NCBI GenBank assembly: GCA_015680685.1
Contig: MNCI01026399.1
Coordinates: forward strand, 1,532,816 to 1,596,815
Length of the DNA stretch: 64,000 nucleotides
Origin: Gnetum montanum
Taxonomy: Eukaryota > Streptophyta > Gnetopsida > Gnetales > Gnetaceae
Direction: 5' to 3'
Positions 46,532 through 56,697 of the stretch are shown one piece after another (position 1 is the first letter of the stretch; the number at the start of each line of letters is the position of its first letter). Under the pieces are notes generated by a model that had not been told where the DNA came from, searched no databases, and worked only from the letters and a program-made list of their open reading frames with translations. Position numbers and translations under genes: made by a program.

Positions 46532-46981
46532 CCGCCTGTGTAATGCACGGTACCAGGGGGATTCTGAAAGTAGGTTGTGAGATGACGAGCCATGAACAAA
46601 GTGTTATAGGCATGGTAGCAGTTAAACCTGGGCATCTCCCAGATGCAGTATAAACACCTTAAACCCCTAGCACTCTATTTGCGGTCTTGCGCCCGCACAT
46701 TTTCGATTGCATCGTCGGATAGAAATGCCAAGATGCTCTGTGTCAAGCCAACCGATAGCATCTCTAAAATGGTAGCAGCTTCATCGCCTGGTAGATTCGA
46801 CCAAATGATTACGCTGTAATTGTGAACCAAAAATTGCAAAAAATCCCATGCGCCCCTTCGGAACCATACCGCCTCCTCCTTTAGATGAGCATGAGGAGGA
46901 GGAACATTGGCCGTGGGAACATGAATGCAGCATAGAATGCCCACGATGTCCAGAACGATTAGGATAGGCTTTAGCATAATA
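46532..46981 (-). other. Exon 2 of antisense gene (FCP1/NIF-like N-terminal)
   Basis: Splice acceptor TTTTTTCTCGTACAG directly before 46981 and donor GTAAGT directly after 46532 (46526-46531). The frame encodes the FCP1/NIF-like first half, with one stop near 46675. The NTLFMARHL and NPPGTV blocks lie after that stop in the same frame, showing the frame is real beyond the stop. Confidence 0.65.
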
Positions 46982-47467
46982 CTGTACGAGAAAAAACGTA
47001 TTACTATCAGATAAACTATTTAGACAGAAACATTCATCATGCTACACTAGGGTTTGCCCGATTCTTAGAAAATTACAGAGTACACTGAAGATGCATGACC
47101 AAAACCGTCCAAACCCTTACAATGGCTCAAGGTCTGTCTTTGACAATAGCGATGAAACCAACACTGTGTATTACCCTAGCATACCAGATAACTATTACAA
47201 ATGATGAAAAAGAAAAGAAAATAGGACTCCTATTACACCACCCATGGATATAGTACTCAGATGTTTTTTCAGCTATACATTACATCTACACAACATTACT
47301 CCATACTCCCTAAACTTTCGTGACAATACAAAGTCTGTCAAACCACAATAGCCCCACTCATGTAGACAACCATTAATGCCCAACGTAACATGCATATTCA
47401 AAATAAAAATAATTACAACGCTGTAACAAACATGACAATAGTGCAAAGGAGTAGACAACGACTTATC

Positions 47468-47587
47468 AGTTAAGCGGAGTAACTTCCCGAGCCTCTACTC
47501 TAGCCTGTGAAGCTGGCTATAGACTCTCTTGCACTTTGTCAATCTTGGCCAACTTGGCATTCTTTCCTTTGACCTTTGATGCCATGG
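47468..47587 (-). other. Proposed exon 1 of antisense gene
   Basis: Minus strand, preceded by TTCGATTGCAG and beginning CCATGGCATC. It reads basic MASKVKGKNAKLAKIDKVQ, one in-frame TAG, then QARVEAREVTPLN to a TGA. The TGATAAGT at its end may be a decayed splice donor. The link to exon 2 across about 490 bases is inferred. Confidence 0.4.
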
Positions 47588-48149
47588 CTGCAATCGAATA
47601 AAATCTTCATAAAGTCATCCGCTCACACTTTGCTTACGCTCCCTTCTTGCTATAGCTAGATTCAAAATTCGTGATATCGGTAACCTGTTTTGAGTATGAA
47701 CCACTGGTTTATAAACAGAACACTTGAAACTAACTAATTCTTTTTGCTTGATTGACATGGAACTTTCTCGAAATGCTGGTGTCAGTATGACATGGGACAC
47801 GAAGATCAGGGCATTAATTTCGTAGATATCACATGAGTTACGGTCCGAAACGACCTTAAACTAATACGTAGCTTATCACCTTGTAATCTAGTCACATTAA
47901 CTACTATCTGTACAAAATTTCAAATCCACTTATTTTGACATGCTATACATGTCACGTTGCATCTTGCATCCTATTTCATACTCTAGCATCTAGGATGCCT
48001 AGCTTGCCATTTCGTTTTGCAAACTGTGCGTATTTGTAACAATCCACTAAGACCTTAAACTGGAAACTTCTTTAACACGTAATTCTGACATAGAAACAAA
48101 CAAACATTTATCATCCAATAGATTGGTAGAAAGACAATGTAACAACTTC
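47588..48149. other. Spacer between antisense gene start and RT
   Basis: No gene supported. It would hold the antisense gene's promoter. Scattered decayed GACCTTAAACT repeat units at about 47850 and 48050. A 61-codon minus frame at 47615-47800 is not convincing. Confidence 0.4.
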
Positions 48150-49350
48150 CACTTTTTTGGTGATTTTGCAGGGCCAGTTGCAAATGGACACAACTTTATC
48201 CGTACCCTTAGTCTTGACAGGGCCACATGGGAAGATCACTATATAGTTCAATCACACGCTAGTAGGAACAAACCTTTCCCTTTATGATGCAACCATAGCA
48301 ACATTGGAAACATCCTCGGACTGGCTAGAACATCTGGCCCGAACACTCGACCTGGAGGCTAGTGATGTAACCGAGGACCCCCTTAGCAAGGTCCCTATGG
48401 TTACGCACAAGGGTGAAAATAAAACTCTTAGGATTAGTTCTCTCCTAGACCAACAGATGCAAAGTGACATAACACTAGTTCTCCAAAATAATGCTGTTGT
48501 ATTTGCATGGTCATATGAAGACATGCCAGGCTTAAACTTGCTATTAATACAACACAACATAATCTTATACCCATGCATCAAACCAATTAGATAGAAGGCA
48601 CGAAAAATTAAGCTAGAAATTGCACTAGCAGTGCGTAATGAAATCACCAAGTTGTATCAGGCTGGTTTCATTCGCGTAGTCGATTACTCGGACTGGGTGT
48701 CCAACATCATAGTTGTTTCTAAGAAAATGGGAGGTATACACATTTGCATAGACTTCCGGGATCTGAACAAAGCTACGATTAAGGATAATTTCTTGCTACC
48801 GAGTATCGACCAACTGATCGATACAACAACTGGTCACACGCTCCTGTCCTTTATGGATGGTTTTTCAAGATATCATCAAATTCATATTAACCCAAAGCAC
48901 CAATTGACCACAACATTCATGACACCCTAGGGAACCTTCTGTTACACCATGATGTCTTTCGGGCTAAAAAACGCTAGAGCAACGTACCAATGAGCAATGA
49001 CATACATCTTTAGCAATTATCTCTTAGGGAGATTGAACGACTACGTAGATGACATAGCTGTCAAATCTATAAAGTTATAAGATCATTTAGAAGACCTAGA
49101 GTTAGTCCTTAAATGATGTCTCAAACATGACTTATGGCTTAACCCAAAGAAATGCGTATTCGGGGTCAAAACCAGACACATGTTGGGGTTTGTGGTATCA
49201 GAGAATGGCATCCGAGTCGACCTTGACAAGGTTAAAGCTATCATCGATCTAACGCCACCAACAAACCTCAAAGGACTACGTGGATTACAGGGCAGGCTTT
49301 AGTTCATCAGGCGGTTCATTTCAAAATTAATAGATAAATTACACCCTATG
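48150..49350 (+). pseudogene. Reverse transcriptase of Tat element
   Basis: Plus strand, single frame with stops. VANGHNFIRTL-like start, then FAWSYEDMPGLN, EITKLYQAGFIRVVDYSDWV, SNIIVVSKKMGG, HICIDFRDLNKATIKDNF, LLPSIDQLIDTTTGH, FMDGFSRYHQIHINPKH, MMSFGLKNARATYQ and the catalytic Y-V-D-D at 49042-49053, then CVFGVKTRHMLGFVVSENGI and LRGLQGRL. This is the Tat-type RT, distinct from the family of elements A-E. The stops checked (about 48592, 48928, 48991, 49078, 49114, 49300) sit where CAG, CGA or similar codons are expected. Confidence 0.92.
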
Positions 49351-49850
49351 CAACATCTTCTGAAGAAGGGTGTTAATTTTGATCGGACTGATGACTGCCA
49401 GCATGCATTTGACAATTTAAAAGAAGAATTGCAACATTTTCCAATGATTTTCCCACCACAAATGGATTAGCCTTTTTACATCTATCTAGCAAATTCAGAC
49501 TTGTCTATACCTGTGTTACTTTGCCAGAAAAGGAACGATGGGTTAGAAGCCGCTATCTACTACCTTAGTCATGCTCTATTTGCGTACGAAACAAGGTACA
49601 ACGAAGTGGAGTATAACTGTTTGGCATTGGTTTCTGCACTAAAAAAATGTAGGCATTATCTCTTCCGCAGTCAGGTCAATATCATTTGCAAAAATAATGT
49701 TTTGTGAGCTATCTCAAACAACTTGTATGAAAGTAGTAGAATAGCTCACTGGAAGGCTATCATAGCAGAATTCGATTTACATTATGTTGGCCAGACATCC
49801 ACCAAAGGCCAGGCTATAGCTGACCAATTAGCAACATCGCCAATTAATGA
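49351..49850 (+). pseudogene. First (Ty3-type) RNase H of Tat element
   Basis: Same frame as RT. It reads FDRTDDCQHAFDNLKEEL, then FYIYLANSDLSIPVLL (catalytic Asp changed to Asn in this copy), HALFAYETRYNEVEYNCLAL with the Glu, and VNIICKNNVL where the third Asp should be (changed), then IAHWKAIIAEFDLHYV. In Tat elements this domain is the degenerate one, so these losses are partly lineage-typical. Confidence 0.85.
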
Positions 49851-50190
49851 TCAAGCTACAATAGAGCTAGAATTCTTAGATGAACATGTACACAGTTTAA
49901 GCCCTGTATCAATAGGCCTTGAAGCAACGTTATACTTTGACGGAGCTTCAACCACTAGAGGCGGCAGTGCCGTCCCGTTATTACACTTTCTTCTGAGGAT
50001 GTGCATCCATAGGCTTACCACCTGATCTTCCCTTGTACGAACAACATGGTAGAGTATGAGGGGCTCCTCAGAGGATTGTTGACAGCTAGAGAACTTTAAG
50101 TTCAACACCTAGCAATCCGAGGCGATTCGATGCTCATCATCAATCAAATCACAAGAGTCTATGCCTGCAAGGCTGTGCACCTACAATCCT
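49851..50190 (+). pseudogene. Second (archaeal-type) RNase H of Tat element
   Basis: LEATLYFDGASTTRGGSA at about 49915-49970 is the YFDGAS start of the second RNase H that defines the Tat lineage. A frameshift near 49975 moves the continuation to another frame, where the NNMVEYEGLLRGL-like block (about 50040-50075) and IRGDSMLIINQITR (50118-50160) carry the remaining catalytic residues. It continues into the open reading frame at 50130. Presence of this domain assigns the element. Confidence 0.88.
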
Positions 50191-51648
50191 ACTGCGATAT
50201 GGCTAAAGATCTCCTAAAACAGTTCGTGACAACCGATGCCCAACACGTGTCGCATAACAAAAACGTTGTTGCCGATGCACTGGCAACACTGGCACTAAAC
50301 GTGCCACCACACTTATTTGCAACTTGGCCCGCTTTAATGATAGAATGTACAAAGCCTGTCATTCGAGTGATGCAGATTTCTTTATTAAATGCGGGAGGAA
50401 CGCCAGAATGGTACAATGACATTAAGACTTATCTTTTGCATGGCGAACCGCCACACGAGTTAACACATGCGCAAAAAGATGCAGTGCGCAAGCGTGCCAA
50501 GCAATACATCATCCTTGGAGATAGTACTCTTTGTAGACGCTCTTTCGATGGGGTGTTGCTTACCTACATTAACAGTGACCAAGCACAGCGAATAGTTAAC
50601 GAAGTCCACGAGGGGCTGTGCGGAGGACACTTAGCCCCACAAGCAATGGTCGCTAAAATCAGACACCTATGGTATTATTGGCCATACATGGAAAAAGACT
50701 GCCTTGTCAAGGTTAAGACGTGTGACATGTGCCAACGTTATCCAAATCTAATACATGTGTCACCAACTGAGTTACACACTACCCAGATCACTTGGCCATT
50801 CCAACGATGGGGACTAGACATCATAGGTCCCATCGTGCCTAAATCTTCTGTAGGACATAGCTTCATTATCATTGCCACTGATTATTTCACAAAGTGGGTC
50901 GAGGCCATTCCCCTACGGAAGATTACATCTCAACAGGTTTGCCATTTCATCTTAGAAAATCTTGTAACCAGATTTGGACTCCCTATGACTATCGTGACCG
51001 ACAATGGACCACAATTTATTAGCACAGAAACCAAATCTTTTTGCAATAATCTTGGTATCAAGAAATATTTTTCTTCACCATATTACCCGCAAGAAAATGG
51101 TCAAGCAGAAGCAACAAACAAGGTGATCATCAATCTGCTTAAGAATATGCTCAGCAACAATAAAAAATGGTGGCATGAAAAAATCCTCTACGTGCTATGG
51201 GCATATCCTACGACCTGCAGAATAGCTACAGACAAGATGCCCTATAGCCTAGTCTATGGATCCAAAGCAGTGTTGCCCTTGGAATTACAGGTTCCTTCAT
51301 TGCAGATGGTCCTCTCTAAGGTTATAAATGATACTCAGCACAACAAGTCTAGGATCGTGGATTTAGACTCAGTAGAGGAGAAGCGCATCCAAATGCTCGA
51401 CACCATTGAAAGATATCAGGATAAGCAAAGATAGAAGCACTGGCACAATCTGCATCAACGACTGATCAAGAAGGGAGACTTAGTTCTCAAGGCCATTCGT
51501 GAACCAGTAGGTAAGTTTTCTGTGAACTTGGAAGGCCCTTTCTTGGTCATCGGTGCATACGGTAACGGAGCATTCAAGTTATCATATATCGATGGCAATG
51601 ACCTACCAAATCCAGTGAACCATTTGTATCTCAAATGGTACCACATCT
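50130..51648 (+). pseudogene. Integrase of Tat element, nearly intact
   Basis: Open for 434 codons (50130-51434), then one TAG, then a further 70 codons to a TAA at 51648. Zinc domain: HEGLCGGHL and CDMCQRY (H, H, C, C). Core: WGLDIIGPI (first Asp), IVTDNGPQFI (second Asp), PYYPQENGQAEATN (Glu): all three catalytic residues are present. The C-terminal part includes RIATDKMPYSLVYGSKAVLP and KKGDLVLKAIREPVGKFS, NHLYLKWYHI at the end. Integrase would insert element cDNA. This is the best-preserved coding stretch in the window. Confidence 0.93.
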
Positions 51649-53201
51649 AAGCATTGACTCAGCTCAAACTCATGTCACAAACATCCGCTATGACTTAAAA
51701 CTGCCAAAGTTGTAAACGTCTGCTACGACATAAAATGGGCAATTCTTGCACACATCTGCCAAGATGCTAAACTGGCAAAGGTTCTGATCGTCCTCCATGA
51801 CAAGAAACTGGCAAGGTAAGCACACGTCTGCTGAGACATTAAACCAGCATAGACTTGTCCCTAGGTCACGACATAAAACTGACACCCACAGCATGGTCTG
51901 CTAAGACCATAAAATAGCCCTTCCACCATCCGCAATGACGTAAAACTAGTAGATTTCAGTCGCCCAGACGTTAAACTGGGACCACAGTCTGCTGAGACTT
52001 AAAACTAGCAATAACAGTCAACCAGGACCCAAAACTGGAATCTATCAATAGGAAACCCATGAAGCAAGTGAGCGTGATTACTCTTGCACTGCATCCCTCC
52101 CAGGTGGAGCAGGTATGACGTTGGAACAGACGCAACGTCATTACCCCATCGGCATCTTACTGATTCCTCGGACATGCTGAAGGGCATACTACTGACCCCT
52201 CGGAGATGTTGCTATGACAACCACTTCATAGTTGCAGCTCCTGGGATCAACTTCGCCGCTTGGGGCCCTAAAGAAACTATGGTCATCCATAGTCTCAGCG
52301 GCCTCCATCCATCGCTATCACCAGATTCTGGCTTAGCAAATTCATCTGACGTGTTCTTTGCATAGTCCTTTGAAAAAATGAATCTGGTTGTCGACAACAA
52401 CTTTATGAACCACGACATCAACATTGGCATCCTTGCTCCTTGCTATGGTGCTTGTTTCAACAGCCTCCCTCCTTAGTGATCAGGACATTTGTTTCTGGCT
52501 CTCTGTTCTTTGTTATGTTTGGCAGGTTACTTGTTACGACAGCGTTGATTGAGAACACTTTCATTGGAAGGTGAGGTGTTATGGCATTTTGAGGTGGCTA
52601 CTCAGACTAGTCTAGCTACTTAGAAGTGCAAACTCTACCTCTCTCTTCGTCGAATGCTTTATTTTTTCCTCTTTCCTTATCCTTACAATCACCCTTACCC
52701 TCGTCTCTACTTGTATAGAACATGAGCACTAAGTCAATCCTTTTGCATCATCATGTCCACAAACAAGCGTAACGCAGCTCGCCTTGTGGGGTACAATCTG
52801 CATTTTTTCAAAAAAAAAAACAAAAAAAAGCGCAGGGGGTAACACTTGGCAAAATGGATGTAAAAAATCTCATCCAGGTCATGCGGGCGTAGCACAACTC
52901 GTCCTTGCAATCCCCCCCCCCATATGTAGTATGCCGATGTAACCTTTCGCAAACACATTAGCGAAAGGACGTAATGACTTGTTCGGAAAAGCTTCATGTT
53001 CATGTATTTGAGTCTTCCCCGAACCTACCATATCTACCTCCTGTAAGACCCCTCCTATACCCTATGACCCTCCATCCTTGCACTTGTAAGTTTGACAGAA
53101 TGACATTTGAGCAGTATCTAAAAGATGTTGTTGATGCCTTTACCTTTCTGATGTTTTGTATTCTTTGTCGATGTCTTTCGGGTAGGCCCACTAAACGTCA
53201 A
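51649..53201 (+). other. 3' untranslated region of Tat element with decayed repeats
   Basis: No ORF. From 51660 to about 52040 irregular units of about 30-40 bases with CTGCTGAGAC, TAAAACTGG and GGCAAAG repeat; they resemble the 42650 repeats only loosely. 52800-52930 holds an A run and a C run (nine Cs near 52911). In the Tat lineage this region is known to be variable and repeat-rich. Confidence 0.65.
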
Positions 53202-53215
53202 CAAAGAGGGGCCAT
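53200..53215 (+). promoter_or_regulatory. Polypurine tract of Tat element
   Basis: AACAAAGAGGGGCCAT directly before the TG of the 3' LTR, with the purine core AAAGAGGGG, the expected plus-strand primer. Confidence 0.85.
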
Positions 53216-54601
53216 TGAAACACTGTGAAAATTTTGAGGCCTCGACAGTTCAGCAAAAAGCTCGTGATTCAGGTGAAGGGTTGCAACAAGGCACAACACA
53301 GCAAGTTCCTTTTTAGTTTAAAAGCCTGCCCTACCATGCTGCACGGCACAGCTCAAATGAATTCTAGAAGACAGAGCAAAACAACGGGTGCACAACGACA
53401 AGCTTTCGACTTTGCTAATTATCTATGTTTCGAGAACCTTAGCTTTTTGGCATATTACGCTACATTACGCAACATGGAGTAATGCAGCGTAAAGTCAGAA
53501 AATAATTCGCCACAACATCAAGGACAGCAAATGCCCAAAAACTTCAGCAAACACTTCAATTTTTTTGCAAGTGCGCTATTTTATGCTGAGTTATGCTATG
53601 AAGCGTAATCTAGCGTAGTGCAACGTAATCTAGTATGGTGTAGCGTAATATAGACATAGTGAAGCATCAGCAGTCCATGCGGCACAATACGCTCTCCAGC
53701 GTATTGTAGTATAATCAAGAAATCGCCTATTGACAAACCTCCAACAAGAGCAGTTTACGCAGCATTACGCTTTAGAGCGTAAGGTGGTGTGGTGCCACAA
53801 GCTTCAACAACCACCACTTCAAGTCAACGACACTTTACAAATTCAAGACACACGTCATCTACACCACGTCTTTCACTTGATCCTAACCTTATAAATGCTC
53901 TGGTTGACAAAGGCTAAGGAGAGGGAGGCAAAATAAAAAAAACATTTCTCCTAACATTGAACGAGTCTTCTTTGTGAGTGAATTTTTCCTCTCCATTGAT
54001 AATCGTTGACAGCTTTTGACAAGAGAATAGAGAGAGTCAATAATCGCAAGAATATCAAAAGCAATTGGCAAGAATCTCCAGTCAAGAATAGCAGGTTGAC
54101 AGACATCCTACTTCAGACAAGCTCCTTTGTACACTGCTAGAAGGAGGTAGATCGACCCTTTCTTGCTTTATCTTTGAATAGTTTTCTTGTTATTGGCACA
54201 TGGTTCACCCCAAATCGAAGTCTGCTAGTAATGATAGTATTCAATACATGTTGTTCGTGAGGTGATTCCTAGATCTCGGGATTGCCTGCGTTCTAAATCT
54301 GATCTCTTATGCCTTATCTATACGTCGTAAATCTTGCAAATCATCGTAAATCTACTTCGTTATTTTTGATTTCCTGCTAAGATAACAATATTATATTTTC
54401 CTGTAAAGATCCATCATTTCATTACCCAAATATCACAAAATTTTTACTGATCAAGTAAGTCCCTGTCTAATCGACAAAACCGTTCAGGGCACCTCGGATT
54501 CGTTTTCTCTCCAGTGCGATCCTCGCACAGATTCGGGGTTAAAACTGTGTACGTGGACTTCCGTTCGATATTTCCAGTGATCAATGTTTTTCGTCATTAC
54601 A
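53216..54601 (+). repeat. 3' LTR of Tat element
   Basis: 1386 bases from TGAAACACTGTG to CATTACA, followed by the GTACC duplication. It carries about 23 bases (CAACGGGTGCACAACGACAA and neighbours, near 53385) absent from the 5' LTR, which explains the length difference. The TTACGC/GCGTAA cluster is present in diverged form. Confidence 0.95.
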
Positions 54602-54606
54602 GTACC
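54602..54606. other. Target-site duplication of Tat element, right copy
   Basis: GTACC, matching 36950-36954, with element B gag resuming immediately afterwards. Confidence 0.95.
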
Positions 54607-55711
54607 AATTCTCTGCTTCTTTAATGAGTGTCCTTTGGAAAAACTTAATTTTTTGCCACTCATTCTCTATATTTTGCAAGGCACATGCATCTTGAAAAGC
54701 TTGGAGATGGTTCTGTCGATCTAAGTTATATCCCTCTTCGAACCTAGGAATATTGTTCATATCTAGCCTCTTGATCAGACTATCCTTTACATGTCTTGTG
54801 GAAATTTATGCAGCCTCTAGAATGTTTAGCATACTTCAGGTAGTAAGCAAAGGCTCATTGAGGCCATGATTCTAGTGCCTATGATTCCCTCTGCTACCCA
54901 TTTATTCATGGTGATGGGTCTCTCTTGAATGTCCATGCCCTTGGTCTTAGCTTGCCTGATGATCCCTTCAATCTTTTTAGTCCCATTGGTCACCTCCATC
55001 ATGGTCATGCCTCCTGCAGTTACAATCAGAGCTAGGAGAAGATGATGATGATGAAGAAGGTGAAGAGGAAGGAGGACTAGCACCATCATGTTACCTGCTG
55101 CCCCCTCTTCAGTAATTGTGTCCATTTTCATGATCTTGTTTCTTGTCCACATCCTTGCCATGACTTCCCTCTTTGTATCCTCATTTGTTATTTGATCCAT
55201 TCTTGCCAGAACTAGGATTGTGGATCATGGATTATAGGTTTTGGTTTTGACCTCCTTCACTGAAGTCAAAGAGAGAAATTTCATTGAATGGAAAACCCCC
55301 AGAGAAGGGTCCACCACCATCGTTTTGGTATAGCAAGAATGGAAAATCATTGAACCACTTCCTCTTCATAGATTCATGACATTGTTCTAGTTGTCAATCC
55401 CTTTGATGTTTTGCCTTAGTAGGATGATAATCCCTGGAGTTACTATTCTGCACAACGTACTCAGCATGAAGTACTTGGAGATCCCATCATATAAGATTTT
55501 GTTAGAGCATCGTAGGAATGGATCAATTGGGTGGCAACATGATGTTGTCCTCCATGTCATGCCACCACAACTATTCATCCTAGTGTAGGATAACAGTGAA
55601 ATTTGGTACATACTCATTAGGATGAGCATATATCACTTTGTATTATTAAGGCACTAGCTAATGTACTCTGTCAGACTTGGGCAAAGAATTGCTCTTGTGA
55701 GAAGAAGACAT
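54602..55711 (-). pseudogene. Gag N-terminal part of element B
   Basis: Minus-strand gag from the ATG at 55711 (MSSSHKSN, as in element A MSSSHRR) to the Tat insertion at 54606. It includes an Arg/His-rich segment comparable to element A, and the frame carrying SLIKRLDMNNIPRFEEGYN (near 54720-54785), the capsid start shared with A and C. Frameshifted and with stops. It continues at 36949. Confidence 0.82.
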
Positions 55712-55851
55712 TTTATGTTAGAGAATAAAAATGTAGTGTGCTTTTAAATATTGTTGTCACTATTTTAAAGTGTGATATGATGCTAGCATTTGTTCCAAAA
55801 ATTTTGAATATCTCTCACTAGATCCTAGATAGCACGTGTAACAACTAAAAG

Positions 55852-55872
55852 ATCCCCCCACAATGGCAACAA
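55852..55872 (-). promoter_or_regulatory. Primer binding site of element B, decayed
   Basis: Minus strand reads TTGTTGCCATTGTGGGG where element A has TTGGCGCCGTTGTCGGGG: same position next to the 5' LTR, with several substitutions mostly C-to-T or G-to-A. Confidence 0.8.
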
Positions 55873-56692
55873 TGACGAGTGGCAAGGTACCCCTATGCCC
55901 AACCATACAAATCACAAGCATTCACGGATGATCCAGTTGAACTCCGTAGACCTTAAGTTCTTAAGTACACCAATTTCAAGGAAGTGAAATCTAATTGGAA
56001 TTATCATTATCTTCTCAATTCTACTCATGAGGTACAAGTTTATGGTTAAGTGTAGTTGAGGTATATGATTTGTATCATTTTATGTTTTATAAATTTAATT
56101 GCCTAGAACAAGAATGAAAGGTAGAGGAATTTAATATCTAACTAATCTACTATCTAGCTAGCCTAACATAAGTACTTGTTCCCACTCCCTGGACACATCC
56201 TGAATGCATGTAGCATTGCTAGGTTACCAAACATTAAGCATTTTTGGGTCAACAAGTGCTACACATATGCTTAAAGTGGTCATTCTTATGTCCATTAACA
56301 ACTGGAAATTAATTGCTAAATTAAAGTGCATTAAAGTAAACTGCATGAATAATAAATGCATTAAGAAAAACATTAATCTATTCTTAGTGCTACAAGGATT
56401 ATCAAAAGGGCTCATCTTTATTCTTATCACACTATTGTGCTTAGGTACATTAGTGCTCGAATAAAGGTCTATACACACTCAAACTCTTGCTATGGGCACT
56501 CAGAAATATTGTACCTTTAGAATGACTAAGTTATAAGGACTTCATTACTCTATGCAAAAACTAACTCAAAACTATATGAAAATCATGAGCCCAAGTGCTA
56601 TATTTATAGGCCAGCATATACCCCACAATATTGGATATTCAACATTTCATCTTGGGCTCCGATATCGAAGCGTGTCAAAATATGATTCATCA
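55873..56692 (-). repeat. 5' LTR of element B
   Basis: 820 bases, TGACGAGTGGCAAGG at its plus-strand left edge to GATTCATCA at the right. Aligns throughout with 23696-24513. A TATA region near 56598-56606 (TATTTATAGG on the plus strand) reads TATAAATA on the minus strand. Confidence 0.92.
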
Positions 56693-56697
56693 TTGTG
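56693..56697. other. Target-site duplication of element B, right copy
   Basis: TTGTG, matching 23691-23695. Confidence 0.9.

Larger units (their letters stand above)
43250..47587 (-). pseudogene. Antisense multi-exon gene with FCP1/NIF-like domain
   Basis: Opposite strand to the Tat genes, between protease and RT. Proposed start ATG at 47585 (CCATGGCA context, MASKVKGKNAKLAKIDKV), stop TAG at 43250-43252. Exon 2 (46532-46981) and exon 3 (46170-about 46426) together resemble the NLI-interacting/FCP1 phosphatase fold: ILIVLDIVGILCCIH, then FRRGAWDFLQFLVHNYSVI, IIWSN, YNTLFMARHL and FQNPPGTV. The family acid D-x-D has become D-x-V, and the later D-D has become A-R, so activity would be absent. 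Exon 4 onward is helical with EAEHLCIRVRNV and an acidic end with PDEEDRPHEG. A few stops remain. Splice sites are described separately. I do not recognise the second half with certainty. Confidence 0.65.
36955..54601 (+). mobile_element. Tat-lineage Ty3/gypsy element with antisense gene
   Basis: 17,647 bp, plus strand. LTRs at 36955-38317 and 53216-54601 start TG and end CA, and a perfect GTACC duplication flanks them. Inside, in order: gag and protease in one frame, tandem repeats, a 4.3-kb antisense gene, RT, RNase H, a second archaeal-type RNase H, integrase, repeat-rich 3' region, polypurine tract. The second RNase H is diagnostic of the Tat lineage (which includes Ogre); Ogre is also known for separating protease from RT by non-coding sequence. 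All coding regions have stops, so it is inactive. Confidence 0.95.
23696..56692 (-). mobile_element. Ty3/gypsy element B, interrupted by two insertions
   Basis: Complete minus-strand element: 5' LTR 55873-56692, primer site, gag (54602-55711 and 35441-36949), protease, RT (33725-34600), RNase H and integrase (26460-28232), 3' region, polypurine tract, 3' LTR 23696-24513. LTRs of 820 and 818 bp and a perfect 5-bp duplication bound it. Removing the Tat element (17.6 kb) and the caulimovirid segment (about 5.5 kb) leaves roughly 10 kb, a normal length. It is older than both insertions. Coding regions are full of stops. Confidence 0.92.

Noticed and set aside
53225-53482. 85-codon plus frame
   Set aside because: Lies wholly inside the 3' LTR; no protein features and not preserved in the 5' LTR.
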